Below are positions 1 through 8,514 of a stretch of DNA of 19,687 bases, piece by piece (within the stretch, counting starts at the first letter, position 1; each line of letters starts with the position of its first letter). A program made the translations under genes and the position numbers. Location of the stretch: contig CAYLWJ010000084.1 in the NCBI GenBank assembly GCA_964387355.1, positions 1 to 19,687 on the forward strand, read 5' to 3'. The notes below the pieces were generated by a model. The model had not been told where the DNA came from. It searched no databases and worked only from the letters and a program-made list of their open reading frames with translations. Origin of the DNA: Calidifonticultor sp964387355 (GTDB taxonomy: Bacteria; Actinomycetota; Humimicrobiia; Humimicrobiales; Humimicrobiaceae).

Positions 1-56
1 TCTCTAAGCTTTTCATAATAAAGCAAAAATATATTTTTTAAAAAATTTATCAAGCA

Positions 57-1286
57 ATGAATGTAATTTTTAATAATATAGTAAGAACCAACAATAAAAT
101 AATACAAAAAGAAAAGATTTTCTGGTATTTGGGTTTGGAAAATTTTTTAATTGGTTTTGGCATATCTCTTGTTGGCCCATTAATACCAGTTATTACCACG
201 GAATTAAATATTAGTTATAGTAAAATGGGTTTAATTTTATCTATGAATTCTTTAGGTTCACTAGCTACGGTATTAATAACTGGTAGTATAATTGAAATTT
301 TTCCATTTATATTAAAAAAAATAAATCAAATTTATGCAATATTAGTTATTACTTCTTTTACGGGAATTTATTTTGCAATGAATTTTTATAGTTTTTTTAT
401 TTATTATTTTATTTTTGGTTTAGCTGTTGGTGGTTTAGTAGTTGTAACAACAATTATTTCAAATAATCTATATGATTTTAAATTAAGTAATGTTTTGCTA
501 AAAATTAATCTTTTTTCCATTGCTGGCTTAATTATTGGAACAATTATGGTAAGTATATTTTTAAATTTTGATTTAAATTGGAGATATTTATTTATTTTTA
601 TAACTTTTTTACAATTTGCATTATTTATTTATTTTATTTTTTTAAAGTATGAAAAAAAAGTAAATGTAATTAATAATAATGTAAGGTTTTTATTAAAAAT
701 TAATAAAAAAATAGCGTTAAATAAAAGAGTATTTACTTGTTTAATTATTTCATTATTACATGGTGGAGTTATAGCTGTTAGCTATACATGGATGACAACT
801 TTTTTAATGAAAACAAATATTCCAATTAAAAATGGTTCTATATTTGTAGTGTTTTTTTCTATTTCAATGATTGTTTCAATTTTATTAAAAATTGTTCTTC
901 TAAGGGTAATTAAAGAAACTTTAATAATATTAATTAATGGTATATTAAGTATAATTTTTATAGCATTATTTTTTTGTAGTGGCTACCTTTTACTTAAAAT
1001 TATTTTTTTATTATTATTTGGAATCAATATCAATGGTATTTTTACCCTTGTTGCATCATTAAGCATCAAATCTATTCCTGAACATAGTTCATCTGTAACA
1101 GGTATAGTTAATGCAATTTCTTACACGGGATCAATAATATTTCAATATATAGCAGGTAGGTTATCAGATAATTATTCAAATACAAGCATGACATACCTTA
1201 TTTTAATAAGTTTAGCTTTATTGGTTTTAGCTTCTATTTTTTTACAGTTATTTTGGAAGAAAGAATACAATATAAACACAGTGTAA
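57..1286 (+). CDS. MFS transporter (first of two)
   Basis: Major facilitator superfamily permease, 409 residues and about twelve hydrophobic segments by eye, so an inner-membrane secondary transporter. The N-terminal part has the usual MFS arrangement: a first helix ending in GPLIPVI, an amphipathic stretch, then a second helix. The loop after helix 2 (about residues 76-90) keeps only a degenerate version of the MFS A motif. A central basic loop near residues 198-220 separates the two six-helix halves. An in-frame TAA at 39-41 limits the start to the ATG at 57. No clear Shine-Dalgarno sequence precedes it, so translation may be weak or coupled to an upstream gene outside the window. The gene heads the co-directional cluster and resembles the second MFS gene at 5890-7101 in its N-terminal layout. 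The substrate cannot be read from the sequence; import of the compound degraded by the neighbours is an inference. Confidence 0.9.
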   Translation: MNVIFNNIVRTNNKIIQKEKIFWYLGLENFLIGFGISLVGPLIPVITTELNISYSKMGLILSMNSLGSLATVLITGSIIEIFPFILKKINQIYAILVITSFTGIYFAMNFYSFFIYYFIFGLAVGGLVVVTTIISNNLYDFKLSNVLLKINLFSIAGLIIGTIMVSIFLNFDLNWRYLFIFITFLQFALFIYFIFLKYEKKVNVINNNVRFLLKINKKIALNKRVFTCLIISLLHGGVIAVSYTWMTTFLMKTNIPIKNGSIFVVFFSISMIVSILLKIVLLRVIKETLIILINGILSIIFIALFFCSGYLLLKIIFLLLFGININGIFTLVASLSIKSIPEHSSSVTGIVNAISYTGSIIFQYIAGRLSDNYSNTSMTYLILISLALLVLASIFLQLFWKKEYNINTV

Positions 1287-1337
1287 GTATAGTGTTATTA
1301 AAATATTTTTATTCCTAAAATGGGAGGTTTTATAAAA

Positions 1338-2267
1338 ATGGCAAAGAGATTAGAAAAAGGTTTTATAACAGCACTTGGTACACCTAGAGATTACGATGGA
1401 AATTTAATAGAGTCAAGTCTTTATAAATTAGTAATTGACCAAATTAATGCAGACGTGCATGGATTTTTAGTTTTAGGTACTATGGGGGATGAACCTGGAG
1501 TAAAAGATTCTGAATATACAAAAGTTGTAAAAACAGTAGTGAAAGCTAAAAAAGAAAATAATTCAGATCTAAGGGTATTGGTTGGTGCCATGGATAATAG
1601 TGTTGAAAGAGTTATGGACAGAATTAATAGTTTAAAAGGCCTTGATATTGATGGTGTAGCAATAACCACTCCATATTATTTTAGTTGTTCTCAAGAAGAA
1701 CTTATTAATTTTTTTTCTACTATTGCTGATAAGTCGGAATTTCCAATATACCTTTATGATCTTCCTTCAGTTACAAAAACAAAAATATCGCTCGAAACAC
1801 AAAAAAGGTTATCTGAACACAAAAATATTTACGGTAGCAAATGTTCTGAGGATGCTGATTATATAAGAAAATTAGCAGATTATTTTAGAGATAACGAAGA
1901 ATTTAAAATAATAGAAGCACAGTATGATCTTTTTGATATGTTTCACAGAATTGGTGTAAAACTTCATCTAGATGGGTTTATTTGTCTTTTTTCTAAATGG
2001 CTTAAATCTTATTGGAATGATCTTGAAACAGAGCGATGGGAAAATTGTCGAGTCTGGCAGGCTAAATTTACAGAGATAAGAGATGAATTTAAAAAGCTTG
2101 GGGTATTTCCAGCTTTTAGCTATGCTATGAATCTTCTTGGATATAATGGAAATTTTGCACCATCTCATTTTGAAAAAGTTAAAGATGATGTTAAAGAAAA
2201 AATTAAAAGTCTAATGGAAAAATTTAAGTTAATAGACAAGGAGTACATCGAATATGTTAGAAAGTAA
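1338..2267 (+). CDS. DapA/NanA-family class I aldolase-lyase
   Basis: Member of the dihydrodipicolinate synthase/N-acetylneuraminate lyase family, a TIM barrel that forms a Schiff base with pyruvate or a related 2-oxo acid in the cytoplasm. Visible landmarks, counted from the chosen start: LGTMGDE at 46-52 (family GTTGE pyruvate-binding loop), YDLPSVT with Tyr140 (the conserved catalytic tyrosine), and IYGSK with Lys168 (Schiff-base lysine). The length of 309 is slightly above the usual 290-300. An ATG lies in frame at 1320, but it sits just before a GGGAGG at 1322-1327, so the ATG at 1338, ten bases after that motif, is the better start. The gene overlaps the next aldolase by 14 bases, implying coupled translation. 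With a catabolic neighbourhood and no lysine genes, lysine biosynthesis is unlikely. The substrate is probably a 2-keto-3-deoxy acid, but this is not proven. Confidence 0.9.
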   Translation: MAKRLEKGFITALGTPRDYDGNLIESSLYKLVIDQINADVHGFLVLGTMGDEPGVKDSEYTKVVKTVVKAKKENNSDLRVLVGAMDNSVERVMDRINSLKGLDIDGVAITTPYYFSCSQEELINFFSTIADKSEFPIYLYDLPSVTKTKISLETQKRLSEHKNIYGSKCSEDADYIRKLADYFRDNEEFKIIEAQYDLFDMFHRIGVKLHLDGFICLFSKWLKSYWNDLETERWENCRVWQAKFTEIRDEFKKLGVFPAFSYAMNLLGYNGNFAPSHFEKVKDDVKEKIKSLMEKFKLIDKEYIEYVRK

Positions 2268-3033
2268 AGTTTTAATAAAACTAAGAGAAGGTAAACCAGT
2301 TTTATGCACAAAAATAAATTTTAAAGATCCCGGAATTATAGAAATGATAGGTTTAATAGGATTTGATTGTGTTTGGTTATGTAAAGAACACCTATGGTTT
2401 AACGATGAAACTCTTGCAAATATGATATTAGCCGCAAGAAGTACTGGAATGGATTCTATGGTTAGAATAGAGAAGGGTAATTATTATTATTCTTTAAAGC
2501 CCCTTGAAATGGGTGCTAAAGGTATTATGGTCCCTCATGTTACTACAGCTGAACAAGCAAAAGAAATTGTTAAAGTAATGAGGTTTGGTCCTATAGGCAG
2601 GCGAGGAATTGATGGGGTAAATGCTGATTCTGGATGGATGTCAATCAAATTTGAAGATTATCTTAGTTTCTCTAATAGAGAAACTTTTATATCTTTGCAA
2701 ATTGAAGACCCTGAAGCAATTGAAAATATTGAAGAAATAGCCAGTGTCCCAGGCTATGACATTCTTTTTGTAGGACCAGGTGATTTAAGTGTGGCAATGG
2801 GTATACCTGGTGATGTTGATAATAAAGAGATCTGGGCTGTAATTGAAAAAATTGGAAAAATTGCAAATAAATATGGAAAAATTGCTGGTACTGTTGCATT
2901 TAATCCTGAAAGAGCAAAAAAGTTGTTAGATATGGGTTACTTATTTTTATCAGCTGGAGCTGATATTATTTTTTTAAGAAAATCATTTTTAAAATTAAAA
3001 AATGATTATATGGAAATAGGTTTTTTTAAATAA
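2254..3033 (+). CDS. HpcH/HpaI-family class II pyruvate aldolase
   Basis: Metal-dependent aldolase of the HpcH/HpaI family, which cleaves 4-hydroxy-2-oxo acids or 2-keto-3-deoxy sugar acids to pyruvate plus an aldehyde. The 259 residues fit the family. Residues corresponding to the known catalytic set of E. coli HpaI are present: His46 in KEH, Arg71 in VRIEKG, the metal ligands Glu151 in QIED and Asp177 in FVGPGDLS, and the MGAKGIMVPHV segment at 86-96. The region around 41-50 (WLCKEHLWFN) departs from the common IDGEHAP-like sequence, which may alter specificity. The ATG at 2254 is preceded by AAGGAG at 2238-2243, inside the end of the previous gene, and the two reading frames overlap by 14 bases. 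The pairing suggests both enzymes act in the same chain-cleaving pathway, either on successive intermediates or on different stereoisomers (inference). Confidence 0.92.
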   Translation: MLESKVLIKLREGKPVLCTKINFKDPGIIEMIGLIGFDCVWLCKEHLWFNDETLANMILAARSTGMDSMVRIEKGNYYYSLKPLEMGAKGIMVPHVTTAEQAKEIVKVMRFGPIGRRGIDGVNADSGWMSIKFEDYLSFSNRETFISLQIEDPEAIENIEEIASVPGYDILFVGPGDLSVAMGIPGDVDNKEIWAVIEKIGKIANKYGKIAGTVAFNPERAKKLLDMGYLFLSAGADIIFLRKSFLKLKNDYMEIGFFK

Positions 3034-3158
3034 ACTATTTAAAATTTGTATTTGTTATTAAAACAAATCTATGAGATTTTGAAAGTTAATTGTTAAATAT
3101 TTTTAACTTAAAAAAATAATTATTTCAATATTTATTTTTAAAGAAATGGAGGCAAATT

Positions 3159-3938
3159 ATGAATGTTTTAGAGACATTTTCTTTAAAAAATAAGGTTGCT
3201 TTGGTTACAGGAGGTGCTGGGCTTTATGGGTATTGTATAACTGAAGCTCTTTCTGAAGCAGGGGCAATAACTTACATTGCATCTAGAAATATTGATAATT
3301 GTGAAAAATTAGCTGGTGAATTTTGTAATAAAGGTTATGTTGTAAAAGCTGCAAAACTAGATTTAGCTGATCAAAAATCTATGGACGATCTTTACAAAAA
3401 AATAATTAGTGAACAAGGGAAAATCGATATTTTAGTTAATAATGCAGTGATAAGGCCAATGCGTAGTTACGATGACCCAATTGAAAATTTTAGATTATCA
3501 ATGGAAGTTAATGCAACAGGTGTATTTTATTTGTCAAGATTATTTTCACAAAATATGATAGAAAGAAAAAAAGGAAGCATTATTAATATAGGTTCTTATA
3601 TGGGAATATTAGGTCCTGATTTTTCACTTTACGAGGGTCTTAATATGGATGCACCACCTGATTATTTTTTCCATAAAGGTGGCCTTAATCAACTTACAAA
3701 ATATCTTGGTTCAAAACTTGGCAAATTTAATATTCGAGTAAATTGTATTTGCCCGGGGGGGTTTGAAACTCCACAAATGAATGAAGAATTTAAAATCAGA
3801 TACAAGAAAAAGACTTTTCTAAACAGAATGGCTAATAAAAATGATATAAAAGGTATTGTAGTCTTTTTAGCTTCAGATGCTTCATTATATATAACTGGAG
3901 CTATTATTCCTCTTGATGGTGGCTATATAGCTAAATGA
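3159..3938 (+). CDS. Short-chain dehydrogenase/reductase, SDR-1
   Basis: Classical SDR, 259 residues, Rossmann fold. The cofactor loop is TGGAGLYG (17-24), with a leucine in place of the second glycine of TGxxxGxG. NNAV follows at 94-97, Asn118 in VNATG, catalytic Ser146 in NIGSY, and Tyr169-x-x-x-Lys173. The C-terminal part keeps RVNCICPGG and the final PLDGGY. At the end of the second beta strand, Ser42-Arg43 suggests NADP(H) preference (inference). The segment GPDFSLYEGLNMDAPPDYFFHKGG resembles a subgroup often annotated as sugar- or capsule-associated SDRs, such as the Campylobacter PtmA-like proteins; this is from memory of family sequences and not tested. GGAGG at 3148-3152 lies six bases before the ATG. 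It probably oxidises a hydroxyl of a sugar-like intermediate, with SDR-2 (5058-5855) acting on a related one. Confidence 0.93.
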   Translation: MNVLETFSLKNKVALVTGGAGLYGYCITEALSEAGAITYIASRNIDNCEKLAGEFCNKGYVVKAAKLDLADQKSMDDLYKKIISEQGKIDILVNNAVIRPMRSYDDPIENFRLSMEVNATGVFYLSRLFSQNMIERKKGSIINIGSYMGILGPDFSLYEGLNMDAPPDYFFHKGGLNQLTKYLGSKLGKFNIRVNCICPGGFETPQMNEEFKIRYKKKTFLNRMANKNDIKGIVVFLASDASLYITGAIIPLDGGYIAK

Positions 3939-3990
3939 GTATAGAAGAAATTTAGATATATAAATCTTAAAATTATTTATAGGGGTAATT

Positions 3991-4959
3991 ATGAATTATA
4001 TTACAATTAAAAATAAAAATTATAAAATTTCTAGGCTCACACTTGGTACTGTTCAGATTGGCACTACATATGGTATAGATTCTCTTGGAAAACCTTCTAA
4101 TGTAGAAGCAAATTCTATACTTAAATATGCTTTAGATAACGGGATAAATGTCATTGATACATCGCCAGATTATGGTGATAGTGAACAAATAATAGGGAAT
4201 TTTTTAAATAATTACAATAACTACAATAATTTAGAGATTTATGTAGTTACCAAATTAAATTGTCACCATTATGATAAAAATGTTTGGGAAAATAGAGAAT
4301 TAATTGCTGAAAAAATTAGAGAAGATTTTTATTTATCCTGTAAAAAACTAAAGTTAGATAAAATCGCAATTTATCTTGTACATAGTGCCCCCCATGCTTT
4401 TGTAGAAAATGGGATAGTGCTTGATATACTTTCTGAAATTAAAAACGAAGAGAAAATTGGTTTAGTTGGAGTATCTATTTATACAGATTCTCAACTAAAA
4501 AAATGTATAGAAGACCAAAGGGTAGATGTAGTTCAAATTCCATTTAATATACTTGACAGAAGATTATTAAATTCTGGGCTTCTTGAGATGGCAAAAAAAA
4601 GGGGTTTATTAGTTTTTGCAAGAAGTGTCTATTTGCAAGGCCTGCTTATTATGGATCTTGAGAGAATACCAAATTATTTAAAGGAGGCAGTAAATTTTAT
4701 TAAAGAACTTAGAAAAATTGCAATGACAAATAGTATTAATTTAAAAGAGTTATGTTTAAAGTATGTATTATCCTTAGATACTATAGACTCAGTTCTTATT
4801 GGTATAAATTCCCTTGAACAGTTAAAAGAAAATATTAAAATATTTGATTCTAAACCACTTAAAAAAGAAATTTTGAAAGCTATAGAGAATCTACCAATAC
4901 CTCCTGAATATATTTTAAATCCTAGCAAGTGGGTTGAATTAAAAAGTCATGTTAAATAA
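3991..4959 (+). CDS. Aldo/keto reductase
   Basis: Aldo/keto reductase superfamily TIM barrel, 322 residues, NAD(P)(H)-dependent. The complete catalytic tetrad is visible: Asp56 (VIDTSPDYG), Tyr61, Lys88 (VTKL) and His131 (LVHSAP). The C-terminal part has SVLIGINSLEQLKENI at about residues 269-284, matching the cofactor phosphate-binding end of the family. The start follows AGGGGT at 3981-3986. The DTSPDYGDSEQIIG signature resembles the L-fucose/galactose dehydrogenase-like and general AKR branch (COG0667 type) more than aldose reductases. Its position between two SDR genes points to sequential redox steps on one carbon skeleton, for example oxidation of an anomeric or chain hydroxyl (inference). 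The substrate is unknown. Confidence 0.92.
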   Translation: MNYITIKNKNYKISRLTLGTVQIGTTYGIDSLGKPSNVEANSILKYALDNGINVIDTSPDYGDSEQIIGNFLNNYNNYNNLEIYVVTKLNCHHYDKNVWENRELIAEKIREDFYLSCKKLKLDKIAIYLVHSAPHAFVENGIVLDILSEIKNEEKIGLVGVSIYTDSQLKKCIEDQRVDVVQIPFNILDRRLLNSGLLEMAKKRGLLVFARSVYLQGLLIMDLERIPNYLKEAVNFIKELRKIAMTNSINLKELCLKYVLSLDTIDSVLIGINSLEQLKENIKIFDSKPLKKEILKAIENLPIPPEYILNPSKWVELKSHVK

Positions 4960-5057
4960 TTATTATAATTTAAATATTAAATACTATTTTTGTTAATAAA
5001 ATTGAAAAGCTTTAATATTAAATTGCTTTTAAATAAATTTTAAAAACGAGGTTTAGA

Positions 5058-5855
5058 ATGAAAAATATTAAAGAATTATTTAATTTAAAAGATAGAGTAG
5101 CTATAGTAACCGGTGGGGCTGGATATCTTGGTGTTGCTGAATCTTTTGCATTAGCAGAAGCTGGAGCTAAAGTTATCGTTGCGGATATAGATATAGATAA
5201 ATCTAAAAAAGTTGCAGATGAAATAACTAAATCTGGTTTTTATGCAGCAGCAGAGATGATAGATCTTTCTAAAGAGGAATCTATTTCTATAATAATTAAC
5301 AAAATTTATGAAAAATATAAAAGTATAGATATTCTAGTAAATAATGGTTTTTTTGGTAGGAGTGTAACTCTTGATAAAATGTCACTTAAAGATTGGCAAT
5401 GCACAATTGATGGCGCATTAAATCAAGTTTTTTTATGCACAAAGTATGCTGTTGAAAAAATGAAATTAAAAAGAAAAGGTTCTATTATAAATATATCATC
5501 AATGTATGGTATAGTAGCTCCTGATTTCTCTATATATGGTAAAACTGGATGGGATAATCCAGCAAATTATGGCGCAGCAAAAGCAGCCGTAATACAGTTT
5601 ACAAAATATTGCGCAGCATATTATGCTAAGTTTGGAATTAGAGTTAATGCAATTTCACCTGGCTGCTTTGCCCATGATTTTCCAAACACCAAAGAATTTG
5701 AAAAATTTAAGAAACGCTTGATTGATAAAACTATGCTTAAAAGAATTGGTACACAGGAAGAGATAAAGGGTATTGTATTATACCTAGCTTCAGATGCTTC
5801 ATCATATTGTACAGGACAAAATATAATTATTGATGGTGGTTGGACTGCTTGGTAG
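5058..5855 (+). CDS. Short-chain dehydrogenase/reductase, SDR-2
   Basis: Classical SDR of 265 residues: TGGAGYLG at 18-25, NNGF at 95-98, Asn122, Ser147/Ser148 in NISSM and the Tyr171-x-x-x-Lys175 active site, with a terminal IDGGW. Asp43 at the end of beta strand 2 (VIVADID) is the usual mark of NAD(H) preference, unlike Arg43 in SDR-1. Both SDRs share the unusual stretch APDF/GPDF-S-x-Y ahead of the catalytic tyrosine, so they probably act on related substrates and may be ancient duplicates. The start follows GAGGT at 5048-5052. The gene is separated by 34 bases from the second MFS gene. The likely role is an NAD-linked oxidation of a polyol or sugar-acid intermediate; the exact reaction is unknown. 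Confidence 0.93.
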   Translation: MKNIKELFNLKDRVAIVTGGAGYLGVAESFALAEAGAKVIVADIDIDKSKKVADEITKSGFYAAAEMIDLSKEESISIIINKIYEKYKSIDILVNNGFFGRSVTLDKMSLKDWQCTIDGALNQVFLCTKYAVEKMKLKRKGSIINISSMYGIVAPDFSIYGKTGWDNPANYGAAKAAVIQFTKYCAAYYAKFGIRVNAISPGCFAHDFPNTKEFEKFKKRLIDKTMLKRIGTQEEIKGIVLYLASDASSYCTGQNIIIDGGWTAW

Positions 5856-5873
5856 TAAAATAATATAAAATTG

Positions 5874-5886
5874 TAAAGCGGTGATC
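5874..5886 (+). promoter_or_regulatory. Extended Shine-Dalgarno fixing a TTG start
   Basis: TAAAGCGGTGATC matches 11 of 13 bases of the full complement of the bacterial 16S rRNA 3' end (TAAGGAGGTGATC). It places the start at the TTG at 5890. The GTG at 5881-5883 lies inside the motif itself, so it is a poor start candidate. Confidence 0.6.
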
Positions 5887-5889
5887 AAT

Positions 5890-7101
5890 TTGATTCAAAT
5901 TAATGATAATAAAATAAAAAATAAAATATACTATCTTTCAATATTAGGTTTTGCTTTGCTAAGTTTTCCAAATACTTTTTTTGGTGGATTAATTCCTGTA
6001 ATATCAAAATATTTAAATACATCTATTTATTTTATTGGAATTATTTTGGCAATATTTGGCATTATGAATTTAATTGGAGCTGCTATTGCTGGTAATTTAA
6101 TAGAATTATTTGGCATAAGAAAGGTTGTCATTATAGGGATAAATTTTGAAATTATTAGTATGATTGCTTTAAGTTTTGTTAAAAGTGGTATTTTATTTAA
6201 TATATTTTATTCTTTGTCAGGATTTGGCGTTGGATATCTTGGAGTAGCTTTAAATTCATTAGTAAGTAAAGTATTTGAAAAAGATCGTTCAAAAAGGTTA
6301 ATGTTTCTTGGTATGGCTAGTTTTTTAGGGGTAATTTTAGGTGCTTTTTTTATAAATTTAATTATTTCATTTGATATAAATTGGCGATCTGGATTTTTAA
6401 TTTCTGGCATTTTTTTTATTTTATATTTGTTTGCTACTATTAAGTCAGATTCATTGAAGTTGAAGGTTAGCTCAAGTTATAATATCAGGATGTTGATACA
6501 AATCTATAAAAGTTCATTTTTAAATGTAAATTTGGTTATTATCGGTATTATTTCTTTCTTATTCAATGGCATTGCATCTGTATTTTTAAACTGGTTTACA
6601 ACTTATTTTAAAAATTTTAACATTACTGTGGCTATAAGTTCAATATTTATTATATTTTATGCTGTTGGAATGATAGCAGGTATGGCTTTAAAGGTATTTA
6701 TGTTTAAGTTTATTAAAGAAGATCGAATATTGATATTAAATAGTGTTGTTGTTTTTATTTGTTTTTTAGGTCTGATTTTTTTTAATAATCTTATTTTTAA
6801 GATATTGCTTATAATTATAATAGGATTAAGTTCTGCAGGTATATTTATGCTTTGCGCGACAATATCTATGAATATAAGAAAAGAAAATTTAAGTCTAATG
6901 GTAGGGTATATTTATGCTTCTGCTTATGGTGGTAATATTTTTCTAATTTATATTTCGGGTTTAATTGTTGAAAAATTTCCGAAATTAGGATTAGTTACTA
7001 TGTGCTGTATAGTTTGGGCATTAATATCAATACTTTCAATAATAAGTTTTAAACTTGGGTCAAAAATAACTCAGCAGAAATTAATTTTTTTCCATAACTA
7101 G
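5890..7101 (+). CDS. MFS transporter (second of two)
   Basis: Major facilitator superfamily permease with about twelve hydrophobic segments, 403 residues from the TTG at 5890 (406 from the GTG at 5881). The first helix ends with GGLIPVIS, the counterpart of GPLIPVIT in the MFS gene at 57. After helix 2, GNLIELFGIRKVVIIGI (about residues 78-94) is a recognisable MFS A motif with the arginine-lysine pair. A basic connecting loop lies near residues 190-205. I chose TTG because an extended Shine-Dalgarno at 5874-5886 overlaps the GTG and sits correctly for the TTG. The two MFS genes are diverged paralogues bracketing the aldolase and dehydrogenase genes, which suggests import of two related compounds, or uptake of one and export of another. 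Specificity is not visible. Confidence 0.9.
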   Translation: MIQINDNKIKNKIYYLSILGFALLSFPNTFFGGLIPVISKYLNTSIYFIGIILAIFGIMNLIGAAIAGNLIELFGIRKVVIIGINFEIISMIALSFVKSGILFNIFYSLSGFGVGYLGVALNSLVSKVFEKDRSKRLMFLGMASFLGVILGAFFINLIISFDINWRSGFLISGIFFILYLFATIKSDSLKLKVSSSYNIRMLIQIYKSSFLNVNLVIIGIISFLFNGIASVFLNWFTTYFKNFNITVAISSIFIIFYAVGMIAGMALKVFMFKFIKEDRILILNSVVVFICFLGLIFFNNLIFKILLIIIIGLSSAGIFMLCATISMNIRKENLSLMVGYIYASAYGGNIFLIYISGLIVEKFPKLGLVTMCCIVWALISILSIISFKLGSKITQQKLIFFHN

Positions 7102-7155
7102 TTAAGTTAATGATAAAAGCATAATATTTTAAATATAAAAATGTAGGAGGTTATA

Positions 7156-8274
7156 ATGATAAAAATTATTGACAGTGGAATAATATATAAAAATCCCCAA
7201 CCAGATTTAAAGCCAATTCAAGCTTATTTTCCTTTTATAGAACAATTAGGCAAAAAAGAACTAATATGTATTTATAGCCAAGGTAGTGCATTTGGCAGTG
7301 TAGACAGAGTTCTTATTAAATCGCGTTCTTTAGACGGTGGTAAAACTTGGATAAATGATGGTTTAATATGGGATACCAAAAATGATAATAAAAAATACAG
7401 TTATAATATTGGTTGTATTACAAAACTAAAAGATGATAGTTTAGTGATTGTTTCGACTAGATGGGATAGGTCAGACCCAGATAAACCATTTTATAACCCT
7501 ATAACGGAAGGATACTTACCTTCAGAAATTATACTATTTTGGTCTTTTGATAATGGATATACATGGACTTCACCACAAATTGTTTCACTTCCTAATGGTT
7601 TAATTGGGAATAATTCTGGATGTATTGTTGAACTTGATGATGGTAATCTTTTATTACCTTTTGAAACATGGAAAAGTTATGAAGATTCTTCTTTAGCCAA
7701 ACAAAAGGCCTTAGCTTTATTATCTAAGGATTATGGCAAGACTTGGAACGAGTTAATTACAGTAGCAGACGGAGAAGTAGATGGTTTATATTATTGGGAT
7801 GAAAGAATAATAAAAAGTGGTATTAATAAACTAACTGCAGTATTTTGGACTCATGATATAAAGAATGATAAAGATTTAAAAGTTCATATTAGTTTCTCAG
7901 AAGATAATGGTAAAACATGGTCTAAACCAAAACCTACAAATTTAAATGGAGCTGTTACTTACCCTGTTAAGCTAAACGATGGAAGATTACTATCTGTTTA
8001 TTCTTTAAGGTATGGGGGTTTACCTGGTATTTATGCTGCTTTATCTTATGATGAGGGTAATACATGGGATTTAGAAAATCAAGTCATATTGTGGGATGCA
8101 CGAGGGCAGTCAAATATTGGTTCTATAAAAAGTAAAGAAATAAGTACAATGATGGGTTATGCATTTGGTATGCCTTCAGTAAAATTACTCGATAATGGTA
8201 AATTAATTGCATGCTTTTGGTGTACAGATTCATGCATAACACATGTCAGGTGGTGCAAGTTAAGTATTGATTGA
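7156..8274 (+). CDS. Cytoplasmic sialidase-like beta-propeller (five Asp boxes)
   Basis: Six-bladed propeller protein of the BNR/sialidase superfamily, 372 residues. Five Asp boxes of the form S-x-D-x-G-x-T-W lie at residues 58-65, 130-137, 190-197, 248-255 and 297-304. There is no signal peptide or membrane segment, so it should be cytoplasmic. The N-terminal FRIP-type arginine motif of true sialidases is not seen, and a full arginine triad cannot be recognised, so sialic acid hydrolysis is doubtful. AGGAGG at 7145-7150 is an excellent ribosome binding site. As the last gene before a 240-base gap it may close the first transcription unit. A glycoside hydrolase or lyase acting on an imported small glycoside is one option and a binding protein is another; homologues of this type often sit beside DapA-like and dehydrogenase genes in sugar-use clusters. 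Confidence 0.85.
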   Translation: MIKIIDSGIIYKNPQPDLKPIQAYFPFIEQLGKKELICIYSQGSAFGSVDRVLIKSRSLDGGKTWINDGLIWDTKNDNKKYSYNIGCITKLKDDSLVIVSTRWDRSDPDKPFYNPITEGYLPSEIILFWSFDNGYTWTSPQIVSLPNGLIGNNSGCIVELDDGNLLLPFETWKSYEDSSLAKQKALALLSKDYGKTWNELITVADGEVDGLYYWDERIIKSGINKLTAVFWTHDIKNDKDLKVHISFSEDNGKTWSKPKPTNLNGAVTYPVKLNDGRLLSVYSLRYGGLPGIYAALSYDEGNTWDLENQVILWDARGQSNIGSIKSKEISTMMGYAFGMPSVKLLDNGKLIACFWCTDSCITHVRWCKLSID

Positions 8275-8514
8275 GCATTAGATAAAAATATTTTTATAAA
8301 AAAATCTTTTTAAGAGAATAATATAGTAATAATTAATTAAAATTGGGATTAAGTTGATTAATGCTTAATTTGGTTTTTATTGGCAAAATAATATAAAAGT
8401 TAACTTTTTACTGTCTAAATTATTAAGTTTGATATTTATATTTTCATATTTGAATATTTTGCATTTTAATCAATTTTTATTAAATTAAATATAAAAGGAG
8501 TGTGGGAAGTATCT
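8275..8514. other. Largest gap inside the cluster
   Basis: A 240-base AT-rich stretch between the propeller and UroD-1 genes. It begins with a perfect 16-base palindrome at 8282-8297 (ATAAAAATATTTTTAT) that could form an A/T hairpin. A second A-run/T-run follows at about 8298-8314. AAAAGGAG at 8493-8500 serves the next gene. No convincing -35/-10 pair or operator could be picked out, although this is the most likely place for an internal promoter. No reading frame here looks like a gene. Confidence 0.4.

Noticed and set aside
2687..2899. Glutamine- and leucine-rich minus-strand frame
   Set aside because: Antisense to the well-supported HpcH/HpaI aldolase with its catalytic residues; composition is an artefact of the sense codons.
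1338..8274. Sialic acid (NanA plus sialidase) catabolic operon
   Set aside because: A NanA-like aldolase and a propeller are present, but no NanE epimerase or NanK kinase, the propeller lacks FRIP and a signal peptide, and the NagB homologue lacks a key Asp.
8426..8465. TTGATA...GAATAT pair as a promoter for UroD-1
   Set aside because: Spacing is acceptable, but the -10 box is poor and similar pairs arise by chance in such AT-rich sequence.
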